Origin: Methylibium petroleiphilum PM1
GTDB lineage: Bacteria; Pseudomonadota; Gammaproteobacteria; Burkholderiales; Burkholderiaceae_C
Assembly (NCBI RefSeq): GCF_000015725.1
Contig: NC_008825.1
Coordinates: 2,108,001-2,172,000, forward strand
DNA: 64,000 bases
Reading direction: 5' to 3'
A program made the translations under genes and the position numbers. The notes beneath the pieces are model-generated. The model was not told the DNA's origin and ran no database searches. It was given only the letters and a program-made list of their open reading frames with translations. Positions 1 to 10,618 of this stretch are shown here, in pieces (the stretch's first letter is position 1; the number at the start of each line of letters is the position of its first letter).

Positions 1-66
1 CCGGTCCACCAGCAGGAACGGATAGCGATGCGGCAGTTTCTCGAGGATCTGGTGAATGTCCATCAT
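1..66 (-). CDS. fabZ: 3-hydroxyacyl-ACP dehydratase FabZ (partial, N-terminus only)
   Basis: Reading leftward from 66 gives [20 protein letters not shown], then DR at the window edge. This is the conserved N-terminus of FabZ, which dehydrates beta-hydroxyacyl-ACP in fatty acid synthesis. The start ATG (66 or 63) overlaps the lpxD stop as ATGA, so the two genes are translationally coupled. LpxD followed by FabZ is the standard order in Gram-negative lipid A clusters. Only 22 codons are inside the window, so catalytic residues cannot be checked. Confidence 0.9.
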   Translation of the reverse strand, partial: MMDIHQILEKLPHRYPFLLVDR

Positions 67-1160
67 GGCGTGTTCTCGGCGCCGTTCGCGTCGGCGGCGC
101 CTGGTTCTTGGTCGGAAGCGGCAGCGGCCTGGCGCTCCAGTGCGCGGATGCGCTCGCGCAGCGCCGGCAACTGGCGCAGCGTGACCGCGGTCTTTTCCCA
201 CGCGCGATTCTCGGCCAGCGGGAAGATGCCGGTGTACACGCCGGGCTTGTCGATCGAGCGCAGCACGGCCGTGTGAGCCGAGACGTGCACACCGTCGGCG
301 ATGCTCACGTGGCCGACCACGCCGGCGCCGCCACCGAAGGTGCAGCCTTCGCCGATGCGCGTGCTGCCGGCCACGCCGGTGAAGGCGGCCATCGCAGTGC
401 CCCGGCCGATTCGCACGTTGTGGGCGATCTGGATCAAGTTGTCGAGCTTCACGCCGTCCTCGATCACGGTGTCGCCGAGCGCACCGCGGTCGATGCAGGT
501 GTTGGCGCCGATCTCCACGTCGTCGCCGATGCGCACGGCGCCCAGTTGCTCGATCTTCACGTAGCCGTGCTCGCGGCTCGGCGCGAAGCCGAAGCCGTCG
601 GCGCCGATGACGGCACCGCTGTGGACGATGCAGCGGGCACCGACCACGCACTCGAACGCCAGGGTCACGCGCGGATGCAGCCGAGTGCCTGCGCCGACGC
701 GCGCCGCGCGCCCGACGAAGCACTGCGCACCGATCTCCGCACCGTCGTCGATCTGCGCGCCGGCCTCGACGACCGCCAGCGCGCCGATGCTGACGCCAGC
801 GCCAAGCCGTGCGCCGGGATCGACCACCGCGCTCGGGTGCACCCCGGTGACCGCTGCCGGCCGCACGCGCCGCGCCCACCATTGGGTCAGGCGCGCGAAA
901 TAGAGATAGGGATCGGGCGTGACGATCGCCGCACCGCGGGCCACCGCTTCGTCACGCAGGGCCGGCGCCACGATCACGCAGCCTGCCGAACTGCCGGCCA
1001 GCTGGGCGCGGTAGCGCGGATTGGCCAGAAAGGAGATGGTGGCGGCGTCGGCGTCCTCGAGCGGCCCGATGCGGGCGATGTCGAGTGACTTCGGGCCGAT
1101 CAGTTCGCCGCCGAGTGCTGCGGCGATGTCGCCGAGCGTGACCTCTGCCGAGTCGATCAC
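63..1160 (-). CDS. lpxD: UDP-3-O-(3-hydroxyacyl)glucosamine N-acyltransferase LpxD
   Basis: Third enzyme of lipid A synthesis: it transfers a 3-hydroxyacyl chain from ACP to the 2-amino group of UDP-3-O-acylglucosamine in the cytoplasm. The 365-residue protein has an N-terminal uridine-binding domain (about 1-100, with [11 protein letters not shown] near 44-54). A long left-handed beta-helix of hexapeptide repeats follows (about 105-320), with the likely catalytic His247 in QIAHNVRIG. The C-terminus is helical ([16 protein letters not shown]) with an Ala-rich tail. Length is close to family members (about 340-360). It lies 16 bp after skp and overlaps fabZ, so it belongs to the bamA-skp-lpxD-fabZ envelope operon. 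Confidence 0.97.
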   Translation of the reverse strand: MIDSAEVTLGDIAAALGGELIGPKSLDIARIGPLEDADAATISFLANPRYRAQLAGSSAGCVIVAPALRDEAVARGAAIVTPDPYLYFARLTQWWARRVRPAAVTGVHPSAVVDPGARLGAGVSIGALAVVEAGAQIDDGAEIGAQCFVGRAARVGAGTRLHPRVTLAFECVVGARCIVHSGAVIGADGFGFAPSREHGYVKIEQLGAVRIGDDVEIGANTCIDRGALGDTVIEDGVKLDNLIQIAHNVRIGRGTAMAAFTGVAGSTRIGEGCTFGGGAGVVGHVSIADGVHVSAHTAVLRSIDKPGVYTGIFPLAENRAWEKTAVTLRQLPALRERIRALERQAAAASDQEPGAADANGAENTP

Positions 1161-1176
1161 CGCGCGGCCACGCGCC

Positions 1177-1686
1177 TCACTTCGCGCCGTTCAGCGCCTT
1201 GATCACCTTGTCGGTGATGTCGACGCGCGGACCTGCGAACACGGCTTCCTGGAGGATGACGTCGTACTTCTCGGTCTCGAAGATCTGCTTGATCACCTTG
1301 TTGGCGCGATCGACCACACCGGCGAGTTCCTCGTTCTTGCGCTGGTTCAAGTCTTCCTGGAACTCGCGCCGCTTGCGCTGGAACTCGCGATCCTGCTCGA
1401 CCAGGTCGCGCTGCCGGCGGCTGCGATCGCCTTCGGCCAGGGTGGGAGCATCCTTTTCGAGTTTTTCCGAAGCGGTCTTCAGCTTCGCAGCGACGTCCGC
1501 CAATTCCTTCTCGCGCTTGGAGAACTCGGACTCCAGCTTGGCCTGGGCCGCCTTCGCGGGGCCTGCCTCGCGCAGCACGCGTTCGCTGTTCACGTAGCCG
1601 ATCTTCAGTTCCTGCGCTGCCGCCGCCGTCACTCCGGCAGCGAGCACCGCCGCGGCAAGCATCGGCATCAATGACAAGGTCTTCAT
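1177..1686 (-). CDS. skp: OmpH/Skp-family periplasmic outer-membrane protein chaperone
   Basis: Holdase that binds unfolded outer membrane proteins in the periplasm and delivers them to the BAM complex. The 169-residue protein has a Sec signal peptide (about 1-24, ending AAAAQ). The mature part starts [19 protein letters not shown], the conserved Skp trimerisation strand. A highly charged helical tentacle follows (about 45-130, rich in K, E, R and Q). It closes with a beta segment ([12 protein letters not shown]). Its ATG overlaps the bamA stop by one base, as expected for a bamA-skp transcript. The length agrees with the family (about 160-170). Confidence 0.95.
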   Translation of the reverse strand: MKTLSLMPMLAAAVLAAGVTAAAAQELKIGYVNSERVLREAGPAKAAQAKLESEFSKREKELADVAAKLKTASEKLEKDAPTLAEGDRSRRQRDLVEQDREFQRKRREFQEDLNQRKNEELAGVVDRANKVIKQIFETEKYDVILQEAVFAGPRVDITDKVIKALNGAK

Positions 1687-4031
1687 CAGAACGCGGTCCC
1701 GATCTGGAATTGCAACTTTTGAATTCTATCCTGCGCAAACTTGCGCACCGGCTGGCCGTAGCTGATCTTGAGCGGCCCGACCGGCGAGACCCAACTCAGG
1801 CCGATGCCGGCCGCGGCACGCAGGTCGCCGAGGCTGAGCTTCTCGTCCTCGCCCCACACGTTGCCGGCGTCGAGATAGCCGAACAGGCGCAGCGTGCGGT
1901 CGTTGCCCGAGCCCGGCACCGGGACGTAGAACTCGGCATTCAGGTTGAGCTTGCGGTTGCCGCCGATGTAGGCGCCGGTCACGTCGATCGGGCCCAGCGA
2001 GCTCTGGTCGAAGCCCCGCACCGACCCGAGGCCACCGCCGTAGAAGTTCTTGAAGATCGGATACGGACGGCCGCCGAAGCCCTTGCCCCAGCCGGCTTCG
2101 GCATTGAGGCCCAGCGTGTACTTCTTCGACAGCGGAATCCACTGCTGAATCTGGTAGTTGGTGCGCAGATACCGGGTGTCGAGCGCCACGCTCCACTCGG
2201 CGTTCAGCCGCTGGTAGAGACCGGAGGTGGGGACCAGCGCGCTGTCGCGGCCGTCGCGCTGCCAACCGAGCGTCAGCGGCAGGCTGTCGGTCGTGTCACC
2301 GAAGGCCTCGCGGTACAGGAAATAGCTGTTCGGGATCGAGACACCGGCCTCGATCTGGGTCCGCTCCCAGCCCGCACCGAAGAACACGGTGTCGAACTCG
2401 CTGAACGGCACGCCGAAACGGATCGCCCCGCCCTGCGTCACCAGCTTGTAGTCCTCGCCCTGGCTGTTGATCGGCCTGGCCGTTCGGTAGAACACGTCGA
2501 TGGCGCGCGAGATGCCGTCGACCGTGAAGTACGGATCGACCGTGCTGACCACGATGTTGCGGTTGTAGCGGCTGGTGTTGACCTCGAAGCCCAGGTAGTT
2601 GCCGCTGCCGAAGATGTTGTCCTGTCGGATGCCGAAAGTCAGCGAGACCTTCTCCGCGCTGGAGAAGCCGGCGCCCAGCTGCAGATTGCCGGTCGGCTTC
2701 TCGACCACCTGGGCGGTGATGTCGACCTGGTCCTGCGCACCCGGTACCTCGGCCGTGTCGATCGTGACCTCGCTGAAGTAGCCGAGCCGGTCCACGCGGT
2801 CGCGCGACAGCTTGATGCGCCGGCCGTCGTACCAGGACGACTCGAACTGCCGGAATTCGCGCCGCACCACCTCGTCGCGGGTGCGGGTATTGCCTGCCAC
2901 GTTCACGCGGCGCACATAGACCCGGCGGCTCGGCTCGCCGACCAGCACCACCTCGACGCGCCCGGTGGCACGGTCGATCTCGGTACGCGGCTCGACGCGT
3001 GCAAAGGCGTAGCCGAAGGCGCCGTACATCTCGGTGAAGCGGCGGGTCGTCTCGGCGACTGTCTCGGCGCGGTACGCCTCGCCCGGCTTGATGGCCACCA
3101 GCGCCTTGAAGTCGTCTTCCTTGCCGAGGTACTCACCCTCGAGGCGGACCGCTGTCACGGTGTAGGGCTGACCTTCGGTCACGTTGATCGTGATCGAAAT
3201 GTTCTGCTTGTCCGGTGAGATGGCCACCTGCGTGGAGTCGACCGTGAACTCGAGATAGCCGCGGTTCAGGTAATAGGCGCGCAGCGTTTCGAGGTCGGCA
3301 TTGAGCTTGGTACGCGAGTAGCGATCCGTCTTCGTGTACCAAGTGAGCCAACCGCCGGTGGTCAGCTCGAACTGCCCGAGCAGCGTGCTTTCCGAGAACA
3401 CCTTGTTGCCGGTGATGCGGATGTCGCTGATCTTCGCGACCTCACCTTCGCTGACGGTGAAGGTGACGTTGACGCGGTTGCGCTCCACCGGAGTGATGGT
3501 GGTCACGACCTCGGCGCCGTAGAGGCTGCGCGTGAGGTACTGGCGCTTGAGTTCCTGTTCGGCACGGTCGGCCAGCGCGCGGTCGAACGGCTGGCCTTCG
3601 CCGATGCCCACATCCTTCAGCGACTTGGTGAGCGCGTCCTTGTCGAACTCCTTGAGCCCGACGAAGGTCACCGACGAGATGATCGGCCGCTCCTCGACGA
3701 TGACGACGACCACGTCATTGTCGACGTCCAGTCGCACGTCCTTGAACAGGCCGGTGGCGAACAGCGCGCGCAGCGCGGCGGCGCCCTTCTCGTCGCTGTA
3801 GGTGTCGCCGATACGGAACGGCAGCGCGCCGAAAATGGTACCGGCGTCGGCCCGCTGGAGGCCTTCGACACGGATGTCCTTGAGCACGAAGGGCTCGACC
3901 GCCCACACCGGCGCCGCGTGCATTGCCACCGCCAGGGCGGCGGCGAGAATCGAGGGGCGCAACGCGGAAGGGGTGGCCAAGGAGAGCGACGGACGGACCG
4001 TCGACAGGAGGAGCGCGCGGGAGAAGGCCAT
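1686..4031 (-). CDS. bamA: Outer membrane protein assembly factor BamA
   Basis: Central pore of the BAM machine that folds beta-barrel proteins into the outer membrane. The 781-residue precursor has a rather long signal region (about 1-44, ending APVWA). Five POTRA domains follow (about 46-445), then a 16-strand barrel. The barrel carries the L6 signature GLGSVRGFDQSS and ends on an aromatic residue (QFQIGTAF), as outer membrane barrels do. The gene follows rseP after 4 bp and overlaps skp. Three more BAM parts are in this window: bamB at 26965, bamD at 39111 and the skp chaperone. Confidence 0.98.
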   Translation of the reverse strand: MAFSRALLLSTVRPSLSLATPSALRPSILAAALAVAMHAAPVWAVEPFVLKDIRVEGLQRADAGTIFGALPFRIGDTYSDEKGAAALRALFATGLFKDVRLDVDNDVVVVIVEERPIISSVTFVGLKEFDKDALTKSLKDVGIGEGQPFDRALADRAEQELKRQYLTRSLYGAEVVTTITPVERNRVNVTFTVSEGEVAKISDIRITGNKVFSESTLLGQFELTTGGWLTWYTKTDRYSRTKLNADLETLRAYYLNRGYLEFTVDSTQVAISPDKQNISITINVTEGQPYTVTAVRLEGEYLGKEDDFKALVAIKPGEAYRAETVAETTRRFTEMYGAFGYAFARVEPRTEIDRATGRVEVVLVGEPSRRVYVRRVNVAGNTRTRDEVVRREFRQFESSWYDGRRIKLSRDRVDRLGYFSEVTIDTAEVPGAQDQVDITAQVVEKPTGNLQLGAGFSSAEKVSLTFGIRQDNIFGSGNYLGFEVNTSRYNRNIVVSTVDPYFTVDGISRAIDVFYRTARPINSQGEDYKLVTQGGAIRFGVPFSEFDTVFFGAGWERTQIEAGVSIPNSYFLYREAFGDTTDSLPLTLGWQRDGRDSALVPTSGLYQRLNAEWSVALDTRYLRTNYQIQQWIPLSKKYTLGLNAEAGWGKGFGGRPYPIFKNFYGGGLGSVRGFDQSSLGPIDVTGAYIGGNRKLNLNAEFYVPVPGSGNDRTLRLFGYLDAGNVWGEDEKLSLGDLRAAAGIGLSWVSPVGPLKISYGQPVRKFAQDRIQKLQFQIGTAF

Positions 4032-4035
4032 GCGG

Positions 4036-5397
4036 TCAATGCAGGCCCAGCAGGCGGGCCACGTCGTTGTAGAGGGCGAGTGACATCATCACGAGCATGA
4101 TTGCCAGCCCCCCGCGCTGCAGCCGATCGAGCCACACCTCAGAGACCGGCCGCCCTGTCACTCCTTCGAAAAGATGATACATGAGGTGTCCGCCGTCGAG
4201 CATCGGCAACGGCAGCAGATTGAGCACGCCGAGGCTGACACTCACCAGTGCGAGGAAGCCGAGGTAGTAGGCCAGCCCGAGTTGTGCCGACTGGCCGGCG
4301 TAGTCGGCGATCGTCAGCGGCCCGCTCAGATTCTTCAGCGAGGCCTCGCCGATCAGCATCTTGCCCAGCATGCGCAGGCTCAGTGCCGCCACTTCCCAGG
4401 TGCGTTGGGCACCGCGCACCAAGCCATCGACCACGCCGTAGCGCACCGTGACCATCTCCGGCGCCTGCCCCACGTAGGCCTCGATCCGGCCCACGCTGCG
4501 GGCGCCGTCGGTCAGCAGCCCCGGCATCACGGTCAGCGATAGCCGCTCGCTGCCGCGCTGTACCTCCCACGCCATCGGGACCGGCACGCCGTCGCGCACG
4601 GCCGCACGGATCGTCTCGCGCAGCCGTCCGGCATCGTCGATGCGGGCGCCATCGACGCCCAGCACGCGGTCGCCTTCACGCAGCCCGGCCCGCGCGGCGG
4701 GTCCGCCCTCGACCAGCTTGCCGAGCACCGGCTCGCTGAACGGCGTGCCGATGCCGATGCGGCGCATCAGCTCGGCATCGACCTCTCGCGCGTTCACGCC
4801 CTCGAGTGCCAGGCGCACCGTGCGCTCGCCGTGCCCCTGGGCGTCGGTGATGCGCAGCGCGATGCGTTCGCCGCGCAAGGCGGCGTCGGTCAGTTGCCAG
4901 CGCAGATCGGTCATCGACTGCACCGGCTCGTTACCGCCGTCGTCCTGCACGACGCCCCGCACCCAGTCGCCCGCCGCCAGGCCCGCGCGATCGGCAATGC
5001 TGCCGACCGTCGGCGCGCCGAGGACGGCCTTGGGTTCCTCCAGCCCGACCCAGTTGGCCGCGGCGTACAGCAGCACCGCGAGCAGCAGATTGGCGGCCGG
5101 GCCGGCCGCCACGATGCTCGATCGCTGCCACAGCGGTCGGTTGTTGTAGGCCCGAGCGCGTTCGGCAGCGGGCACCGAACCCTCACGCTCGTCGAGCATC
5201 TTCACGTAACCGCCCAGGGGCAGCATCGAGACGACGAACTCGGTCTCCCCCCGCTGGCGGCGCCAAACGACCCGACCGAAGCCGACCGAGAAGCGCAGCA
5301 CCTTCACGCCACAGGCCACGGCGACCCGGTAGTGCCCGTACTCGTGCACGACGATCAGGATGGCGAGCGTCAGCAGGAAGGCCAGCAAGGTGGTCAT
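4036..5397 (-). CDS. rseP: RIP metalloprotease RseP (site-2 protease)
   Basis: Inner-membrane zinc protease that cuts anti-sigma factor RseA within the membrane and clears signal-peptide remnants. From the ATG at 5397 the protein is 453 residues. The zinc motif HEYGH is at 18-22 in the first membrane helix. Two PDZ-like domains lie in the middle. The third zinc ligand motif [14 protein letters not shown] is near the C-terminus, with further membrane helices. The open frame extends upstream inside dxr, but the start at 5397 overlaps the dxr stop as ATGA and fits the family N-terminus, so the extension was rejected. Confidence 0.97.
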   Translation of the reverse strand: MTTLLAFLLTLAILIVVHEYGHYRVAVACGVKVLRFSVGFGRVVWRRQRGETEFVVSMLPLGGYVKMLDEREGSVPAAERARAYNNRPLWQRSSIVAAGPAANLLLAVLLYAAANWVGLEEPKAVLGAPTVGSIADRAGLAAGDWVRGVVQDDGGNEPVQSMTDLRWQLTDAALRGERIALRITDAQGHGERTVRLALEGVNAREVDAELMRRIGIGTPFSEPVLGKLVEGGPAARAGLREGDRVLGVDGARIDDAGRLRETIRAAVRDGVPVPMAWEVQRGSERLSLTVMPGLLTDGARSVGRIEAYVGQAPEMVTVRYGVVDGLVRGAQRTWEVAALSLRMLGKMLIGEASLKNLSGPLTIADYAGQSAQLGLAYYLGFLALVSVSLGVLNLLPLPMLDGGHLMYHLFEGVTGRPVSEVWLDRLQRGGLAIMLVMMSLALYNDVARLLGLH

Positions 5398-6572
5398 GAC
5401 AGGGCTTTCAAGTGCTGGCGCGCAACGCTGCGGGCTTCGGCGTCGAGCGAGAGCAGGCCCGCGAGCGAGCCCGCGGCCCCGGAGCCAAGCGGCGTGCGTT
5501 CGAAGGTGTGGGCATTGACGCTGTGAATCTGGTCGAAGCGGATCGTTCCGGCCAGGAAGGCCGCCACGGCCACTTCGTTCGCGGCATTCAGCACCGCCGT
5601 ACCGCCCTCGGGCCCGCGCAGGGCGGCCCAGGCCAGTGGCAGCCCGGGGTAGCGGCGCTCGTCGGCCGGCTCGAAGCTGAGTGTCCCCAGCCGCATGAAG
5701 TCGAGCTGCTCGGCTCCGGACTCGATCCGTTCCGGCCACGCCAGCCCGTAGGCGATCGGTACCCGCATGTCGGGCGTTCCGAGCTGCGCCAGCACCGAAT
5801 GATCGCGGCATACCACCATCGAGTGGATGATGCTCTGAGGGTGCAGCACGACACGCACCTGCTCGGGTTGCAGGTCGAACAGCCAGCGAGCCTCGATCAC
5901 CTCGAGCGCCTTGTTCATCATCGTCGCCGAGTCGACCGAAATCTTGCGGCCCATGACCCAGTTCGGATGGGCGCAGGCCTCGTCGGGCGTGACGTTGCTC
6001 AGGCTGGCCGGGTCGCGGCTGCGGAACGGCCCGCCCGAAGCCGTCAGCACGATGTGATCGATGCGCCGCGCCCAGGTGCTGCGGTCCTCCGGCAGACACT
6101 GGAAGATGGCCGAGTGCTCGCTGTCGATCGGCAGCAGCGTGGCGCCGCCTTCCTTCACCGCCGCCATGAACAGCGCACCGCCCACCACCAGCGCCTCCTT
6201 GTTCGCCAGCAGCAGGCGCTTGCCGGCGCGCGCGGCGGCCAGGCAGGGCGCCAGCCCGGCGGCGCCGACGATCGCCGCCATCACCGTGTCCACCTCCGCG
6301 TGCGCTGCCACCTCGGCCAGTGCGGCCGCGCCGGACAGCACCTCGACGCCGCTGCCCGCGAGCCGCTCGCGCAGCGTCTGCGCTGCCGCGGCGTCCGGCA
6401 ACACCGCGTAGCGCGGCCGGAACTGCAGGCACTGCGCCGCCAGTTCATCGATGCGGCTGTGGGCGCTGAGTGCGAACAGCTCGTAGCGGTCGGGATGGCG
6501 CGCGATCACATCGAGGGTGCTGACACCGATCGAGCCGGTGGCACCGAGCAGGCACACGCGTTGCATCGTCAT
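5394..6572 (-). CDS. dxr: 1-deoxy-D-xylulose 5-phosphate reductoisomerase Dxr (IspC)
   Basis: Second step of the MEP isoprenoid pathway: DXP to 2-C-methyl-D-erythritol 4-phosphate with NADPH. The 392-residue protein has the NADPH-binding GATGSIG at 10-16, the substrate loop [10 protein letters not shown] and the DAS(A/T)[11 protein letters not shown] region. The MEP route also appears at ispG (30219), and undecaprenyl-PP synthase is two genes upstream. ATGs at 6572 and 6566 are both possible; the first gives [10 protein letters not shown]. The frame stays open upstream into cdsA, which is not part of the gene. Confidence 0.97.
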   Translation of the reverse strand: MTMQRVCLLGATGSIGVSTLDVIARHPDRYELFALSAHSRIDELAAQCLQFRPRYAVLPDAAAAQTLRERLAGSGVEVLSGAAALAEVAAHAEVDTVMAAIVGAAGLAPCLAAARAGKRLLLANKEALVVGGALFMAAVKEGGATLLPIDSEHSAIFQCLPEDRSTWARRIDHIVLTASGGPFRSRDPASLSNVTPDEACAHPNWVMGRKISVDSATMMNKALEVIEARWLFDLQPEQVRVVLHPQSIIHSMVVCRDHSVLAQLGTPDMRVPIAYGLAWPERIESGAEQLDFMRLGTLSFEPADERRYPGLPLAWAALRGPEGGTAVLNAANEVAVAAFLAGTIRFDQIHSVNAHTFERTPLGSGAAGSLAGLLSLDAEARSVARQHLKALS

Positions 6573-6579
6573 GGCGTCT

Positions 6580-7419
6580 TCAGAAGGAACACAGCGCCAG
6601 CGCCAGTGGAAACACCGGCAGCAGCGCGTCGATACGGTCGAGCACGCCGCCGTGGCCCGGCAGCAGCGCGCTGCTGTCCTTGGCGCCGGCACTGCGTTTG
6701 ACCAGCGATTCGAACAGATCGCCGACCACACTCATCGCTGTGAGGAACAGCAGGGCCACCGTCAGGCCGGCGGGCCCGAGCCTTTCGAGCAACTGGCTGT
6801 ACAGGCTGGACACCGACTGGCCGGTGTACCGATCGAGGGCGATCCAGACCAGGGCGAGCACCAGCACGCCAGCCATGCCGCTCCACACACCCTCCCAGCT
6901 CTTGCCCGGACTGATGGCCGGCGCCAACTTGCGCCGACCGAAGGCGCGGCCACCGAAATAGGCCGCGATGTCGGCCGCCCACACCAGCGTGAACACCGAG
7001 AGCAGGAAGTTCACGCCGCGCGCCTTGGCGGCCACCATCGCCAGCCAGACGCTCCACAGAAGCAGCGCGCCGAGCATCCAGCGCAGCGGCGGGCTCAGGG
7101 CCGGCCAGCCGGCGACGCCGCGACGCAGGATCCAGGCTCCGCCCAGCACCCAGGCCGAGGTCGCGAGCCACCACCCGGTGCCCTCCGCGGCCATGTCGGG
7201 CCAGCCCAGGCCGTAGGCCAGCAGTCCGCCCGCGGCCACCAGACCGCCCAGCGCCACCGCGCCCACCGGTCCGAGGCCGTTCAGGCGCCCCCACTCCCAG
7301 CCGGCGGCACCGATCATCACCAACAGCAGCAGCGCGAACGGCCACAGGGCCGCGGCGAACAAGGCCGGAAGGAGCACCGCGAGCAACAGCAGCGCCGTGA
7401 TGATGCGTTGCTTGAGCAT
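6580..7419 (-). CDS. cdsA: Phosphatidate cytidylyltransferase CdsA
   Basis: Makes CDP-diacylglycerol from phosphatidic acid and CTP, the branch point of phospholipid synthesis, in the inner membrane. The 279-residue protein is mostly transmembrane helices. Near the C-terminus it carries the CDP-DAG synthase signature: [13 protein letters not shown], then [16 protein letters not shown], which contains the metal-binding acidic residues. It sits 14 bp after uppS and just ahead of dxr, in the invariant frr-uppS-cdsA-dxr order. Confidence 0.97.
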   Translation of the reverse strand: MLKQRIITALLLLAVLLPALFAAALWPFALLLLVMIGAAGWEWGRLNGLGPVGAVALGGLVAAGGLLAYGLGWPDMAAEGTGWWLATSAWVLGGAWILRRGVAGWPALSPPLRWMLGALLLWSVWLAMVAAKARGVNFLLSVFTLVWAADIAAYFGGRAFGRRKLAPAISPGKSWEGVWSGMAGVLVLALVWIALDRYTGQSVSSLYSQLLERLGPAGLTVALLFLTAMSVVGDLFESLVKRSAGAKDSSALLPGHGGVLDRIDALLPVFPLALALCSF

Positions 7420-7433
7420 CGTGCGGGCCGGGC

Positions 7434-8210
7434 TCAGACCGTGGCCTGTGGGTCGGCCGCCACCGCTGCGACCGGCTTCACGCCACCATAGCGGCGATCG
7501 CGCGCGGCGTAGGCGGCCAGCGCCGCATCCAACTCGACGTCACCGAAGTCCGGCCACAGGCAATCGGTGAAGTACAGCTCCGAGTAGGCCGCCTGCCACA
7601 GCAGGAAGTTCGAGATCCGGACCTCGCCACCGGTGCGGATGAAGAGATCGGGATCGGGTGCGTGGCTGAGCGCCATGTACTGCCCCAGCCGGGCCTCGTT
7701 CAGCTGGTCGGCCGGTATGCCGTCGGCGATCGCCTGCCGGCAGGCCTGCAGTACGTCCCAGCGGCCCCCGTAGTTGAACGCGACCGACAAGGTGATGCGC
7801 GTGTTGTGCGCGGTGCTGCGCTCGGCCTCCGCCCACGCCTCTCGCACCTTGTCGGACACCGCGTCGCGGTCGCCGACGATGCGGATGCGCACGCCCTCCT
7901 TCGCCAGCTTGGCGAGGTACTTGGAGACCGCCACCAGCACCAGACCCATCAGACCCGACACCTCTTCTTCGGGTCGCTTCCAGTTCTCGCTGGAGAACGC
8001 GAACACCGTGAGGTACTCGATGCCACGATCGGCGCAGGCCTTGACCGTGCGCACCAGTGCGTCGACGCCCTGCTTGTGGCCGACGAAGCGCGGCATGAAG
8101 CGCTTGCTGGCCCAGCGGCCATTGCCATCCATCACCACGGCCACGTGGCGCGGGATCGCGGCAGGGGCCTGGCTCACGGCGGAGGCGCTACGCACACCGG
8201 AGGTTCTCAA
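7434..8210 (-). CDS. uppS: Isoprenyl transferase / undecaprenyl diphosphate synthase UppS
   Basis: Cis-prenyltransferase that builds the C55 lipid carrier for cell-wall synthesis from FPP and IPP. Family motifs are clear: [12 protein letters not shown] with catalytic Asp28, [11 protein letters not shown], and [19 protein letters not shown]. The start is uncertain. The frame opens at a TTG (8210) that overlaps the frr stop as TTGA. In-frame GTG codons at 8195 and 8177 would give shorter, also acceptable N-termini (the last gives 247 residues). None has a good ribosome-binding site, which suggests translational coupling with frr. Confidence 0.95.
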   Translation of the reverse strand: MRTSGVRSASAVSQAPAAIPRHVAVVMDGNGRWASKRFMPRFVGHKQGVDALVRTVKACADRGIEYLTVFAFSSENWKRPEEEVSGLMGLVLVAVSKYLAKLAKEGVRIRIVGDRDAVSDKVREAWAEAERSTAHNTRITLSVAFNYGGRWDVLQACRQAIADGIPADQLNEARLGQYMALSHAPDPDLFIRTGGEVRISNFLLWQAAYSELYFTDCLWPDFGDVELDAALAAYAARDRRYGGVKPVAAVAADPQATV

Positions 8211-8767
8211 ACCGCGAGGATCTCGGCTTCCTTGGACTGCACCAGTCGGTCGATCTCGGCGATCACGCGGTCGGTGAGCTTCTGCACCTCGTCGAGCGAG
8301 CGGCGCTCGTCGTCTTCGGAGATGGCCTTGTCCTTCAGGAGCTTCTTGGCCTGGTCGTTGGCGTCGCGGCGCAGGTTGCGAACCGCGATCCGTGCGTCCT
8401 CGCCGGCGCCACGCACCACCTTCGTGAGGTCGCGGCGGCGCTCTTCATTCAGCGCCGGCATCGGCACGCGCAGCAGTTCACCTTGCGACGACGGATTCAG
8501 ACCCAGGTCCGACTCGCGGATCGCCTTCTCGATCTTCGGGCCCATGCCCTTTTCCCACGGCTGGACGCTGATAGTGCGGGCGTCGAGCAGGCTCACGTTG
8601 GCCACCTGGCTGATCGACACCATCGAGCCGTAGTACTCGACGTGCACCTGATCCAGGATGCCGGGGTGAGCGCGGCCGGTGCGGATCTTCTGCAGTTCCG
8701 ACTTGAAGGATTCGATCGAACGTGCCGACTTCTGCTCGAACGTCTTCTTGATGTCTGCGATGCTCAT
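8207..8767 (-). CDS. frr: Ribosome recycling factor
   Basis: Splits post-termination ribosomes together with EF-G. The 186-residue protein begins [18 protein letters not shown] and contains the conserved [20 protein letters not shown] and the three-helix-bundle C-terminal part. The length matches E. coli RRF (185). The ATG at 8767 is preceded by GAGGA about 10 nt upstream. The frame is open further upstream inside pyrH, which is not used. The position after pyrH is universal in proteobacteria. Confidence 0.98.
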   Translation of the reverse strand: MSIADIKKTFEQKSARSIESFKSELQKIRTGRAHPGILDQVHVEYYGSMVSISQVANVSLLDARTISVQPWEKGMGPKIEKAIRESDLGLNPSSQGELLRVPMPALNEERRRDLTKVVRGAGEDARIAVRNLRRDANDQAKKLLKDKAISEDDERRSLDEVQKLTDRVIAEIDRLVQSKEAEILAV

Positions 8768-8790
8768 GTTGTTGCGATCCTCGGACGGGT

Positions 8791-9501
8791 TCACACGTGC
8801 ACCAGGGTGCCCTCGTCCTCTCCCGTCACCACGCGCCTGAGGGCGCCGGGCTTGAAGATCGAGAACACCTTGATCGGCAGCTTCTGGTCGCGGCACAGCG
8901 CGAACGCGGTCGCGTCCATGACCTGCAGGTTCTTGCTGATCGCCTCGTCGAAGCTGATCTTGGCGTAGCGCGTGGCGCCGGGATCCTTCTTCGGATCGGC
9001 GGAGTAGACGCCATCGACCTTGGTCGCCTTCAACACGATCTGCGCGCCGATCTCGGCCCCGCGCAGCGCGGCGGCGGTGTCGGTGGTGAAGAACGGATTG
9101 CCGGTGCCGGCGGCGAAGATCACCACCTTGCCTTCTTCGAGGTACTGCAAGGCCTTCGGCCGAACATAGGGCTCGACCACCTGCTCGATGCCGATCGCCG
9201 ACATCACCCGGGCCGTCATGCCCTCCTGGCGCATCGTGTCGGCCAGGGCGAGCGCATTCATCACCGTGGCGAGCATGCCCATGTAGTCGGCCGTCGCGCG
9301 GTCCATGCCGACGGCGCCGCCGGCCACGCCTCGAAAGAGGTTCCCGCCGCCGATCACCACCGCCACCTCGCAGCCCATCTCGGTGATCTCGCGCACCTCC
9401 TGCACCATGCGCACGATGGTCGCGCGGTTGATGCCGTAGGCGTCGTCGCCCATCAAGGCCTCGCCGGAAAGCTTGAGCAGGATGCGCTTGAACGCCGGCA
9501 T
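8791..9501 (-). CDS. pyrH: Uridylate kinase PyrH
   Basis: UMP to UDP, the committed kinase for pyrimidine nucleotides, and a hexamer of the amino acid kinase fold. The 236-residue protein starts [16 protein letters not shown] and has the phosphate-binding [11 protein letters not shown] and the acidic [13 protein letters not shown] segment. The ATG at 9501 has a strong GAGGAGA box about 8 nt ahead, which rules out the longer frame starting at 9561. Order tsf-pyrH-frr. Confidence 0.98.
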
Positions 9502-9592
9502 GCGGGGGTCTCCTCGGGTGAACGGTCGGTAGAACGGCAGTTTAGGGGATGGCCCCGGCACTCAGGCACGCGCGCCGGGCCGGGCGCAGCGC

Positions 9593-10501
9593 TTACTGCC
9601 CCTTGGCAGCGGCCACCTGGGCGGCCACTTCGGCGGCGAAGTCGTCGGTCTTCTTCTCGATGCCCTCACCCACGATGTACATCGTGAAGCCCTTGATCGT
9701 CGTGCTGGCGGCCTTGAGCATCTGCTCGACGGTCTGCTTGTCGTTCTTCACGAAGGTCTGGTTGAACAACGAGACTTCCTTCAGAAACTTCTGCACCGAG
9801 CCCTCGACCCGCTTGGTGACGATCTCGGCAGACTGCGGCGCCTTGCCGGCCGCCTCGGCGGCCTTTGCATCCTCGGCGGCCTTGCCGGCGGCGACGTTGC
9901 GCTCCTTCTCGATCAGATCGGCCGGCACGTCGGCCGAGGTCAGCGCCACAGGCTTCATCGCGGCCACGTGCATCGCCACGTCCTTCGCGGCGACATCATC
10001 GCCCGTGTACTCGACGACCACGCCGATGCGCGTGCCGTGCAGGTAGCTGACCAGCTTGCTGTCACCGCTGAAGCGCTTGAAGCGGCGGATCGCGATGTTC
10101 TCTCCGATCTTGCCGATCAGCGCGGTGCGGGTGGCCTCCACCGTCACGCCGGCGATCTCCAGCGCCGACAGCGCAGCGACGTCCACCGGGGCCTTGGTGG
10201 CCACAAGTTCCGCGAGCGTCTTGCCGAAGGCCAGGAAGTCGTCGTTCTTGGAGACGAAGTCGGTTTCGCAGTTCAGTTCCATCAGCGCACCGGTCGTGCC
10301 GCTGATGTGCGCCACGACGATGCCTTCGGCCGTGACGCGCGAGGCGGCCTTGCTGGCCTTGCTGCCGAGCTTGACGCGCAACAGTTCCTCGGCCTTGTTC
10401 AGGTCGCCTTCGGCCTCGGTGAGGGCCTTCTTGCACTCCATCATCGGGGCGTCGGTCTTGGCGCGCAGTTCGGCGACCATGCTGGCGGTGATTGCGGGCA
10501 T
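9593..10501 (-). CDS. tsf: Elongation factor Ts
   Basis: Guanine nucleotide exchange factor for EF-Tu. The 302-residue protein has the N-terminal UBA-like domain ([20 protein letters not shown]), the conserved [13 protein letters not shown] core contact motif and the C-terminal dimerisation region. It is separated from rpsB by a hairpin with a T-tract (10562-10587), so its expression relative to S2 may be set by partial termination. Confidence 0.98.
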   Translation of the reverse strand: MPAITASMVAELRAKTDAPMMECKKALTEAEGDLNKAEELLRVKLGSKASKAASRVTAEGIVVAHISGTTGALMELNCETDFVSKNDDFLAFGKTLAELVATKAPVDVAALSALEIAGVTVEATRTALIGKIGENIAIRRFKRFSGDSKLVSYLHGTRIGVVVEYTGDDVAAKDVAMHVAAMKPVALTSADVPADLIEKERNVAAGKAAEDAKAAEAAGKAPQSAEIVTKRVEGSVQKFLKEVSLFNQTFVKNDKQTVEQMLKAASTTIKGFTMYIVGEGIEKKTDDFAAEVAAQVAAAKGQ

Positions 10502-10561
10502 TGCGTTCTCCGTTCGGTGAAGCGGGGCTGCCTCCGGGCAGCGATCGCTTCGAAATCATTG

Positions 10562-10587
10562 AAAAAAAGGGGCTGAATCAGCCCCTT
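10562..10587 (-). terminator. Intrinsic terminator/attenuator between rpsB and tsf
   Basis: In the minus-strand transcript, AAGGGGCTGA and TCAGCCCCTT form a perfect 10-bp stem with a 1-base centre (10567-10587). It is followed by seven U residues (10568-10562). It lies between the rpsB stop and the tsf start. Because tsf has no other obvious promoter here, this is more likely a partial terminator than a full stop. Confidence 0.85.
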
Positions 10588-10618
10588 GATGAGTGCGCGG
10601 GGGCGCCTTGCGACGGGC

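Noticed and set aside
1671-3218. Plus-strand frame of about 515 codons opposite bamA
   Set aside because: Same cause; low-complexity translation, no ribosome-binding site, and BamA is clear on the other strand.
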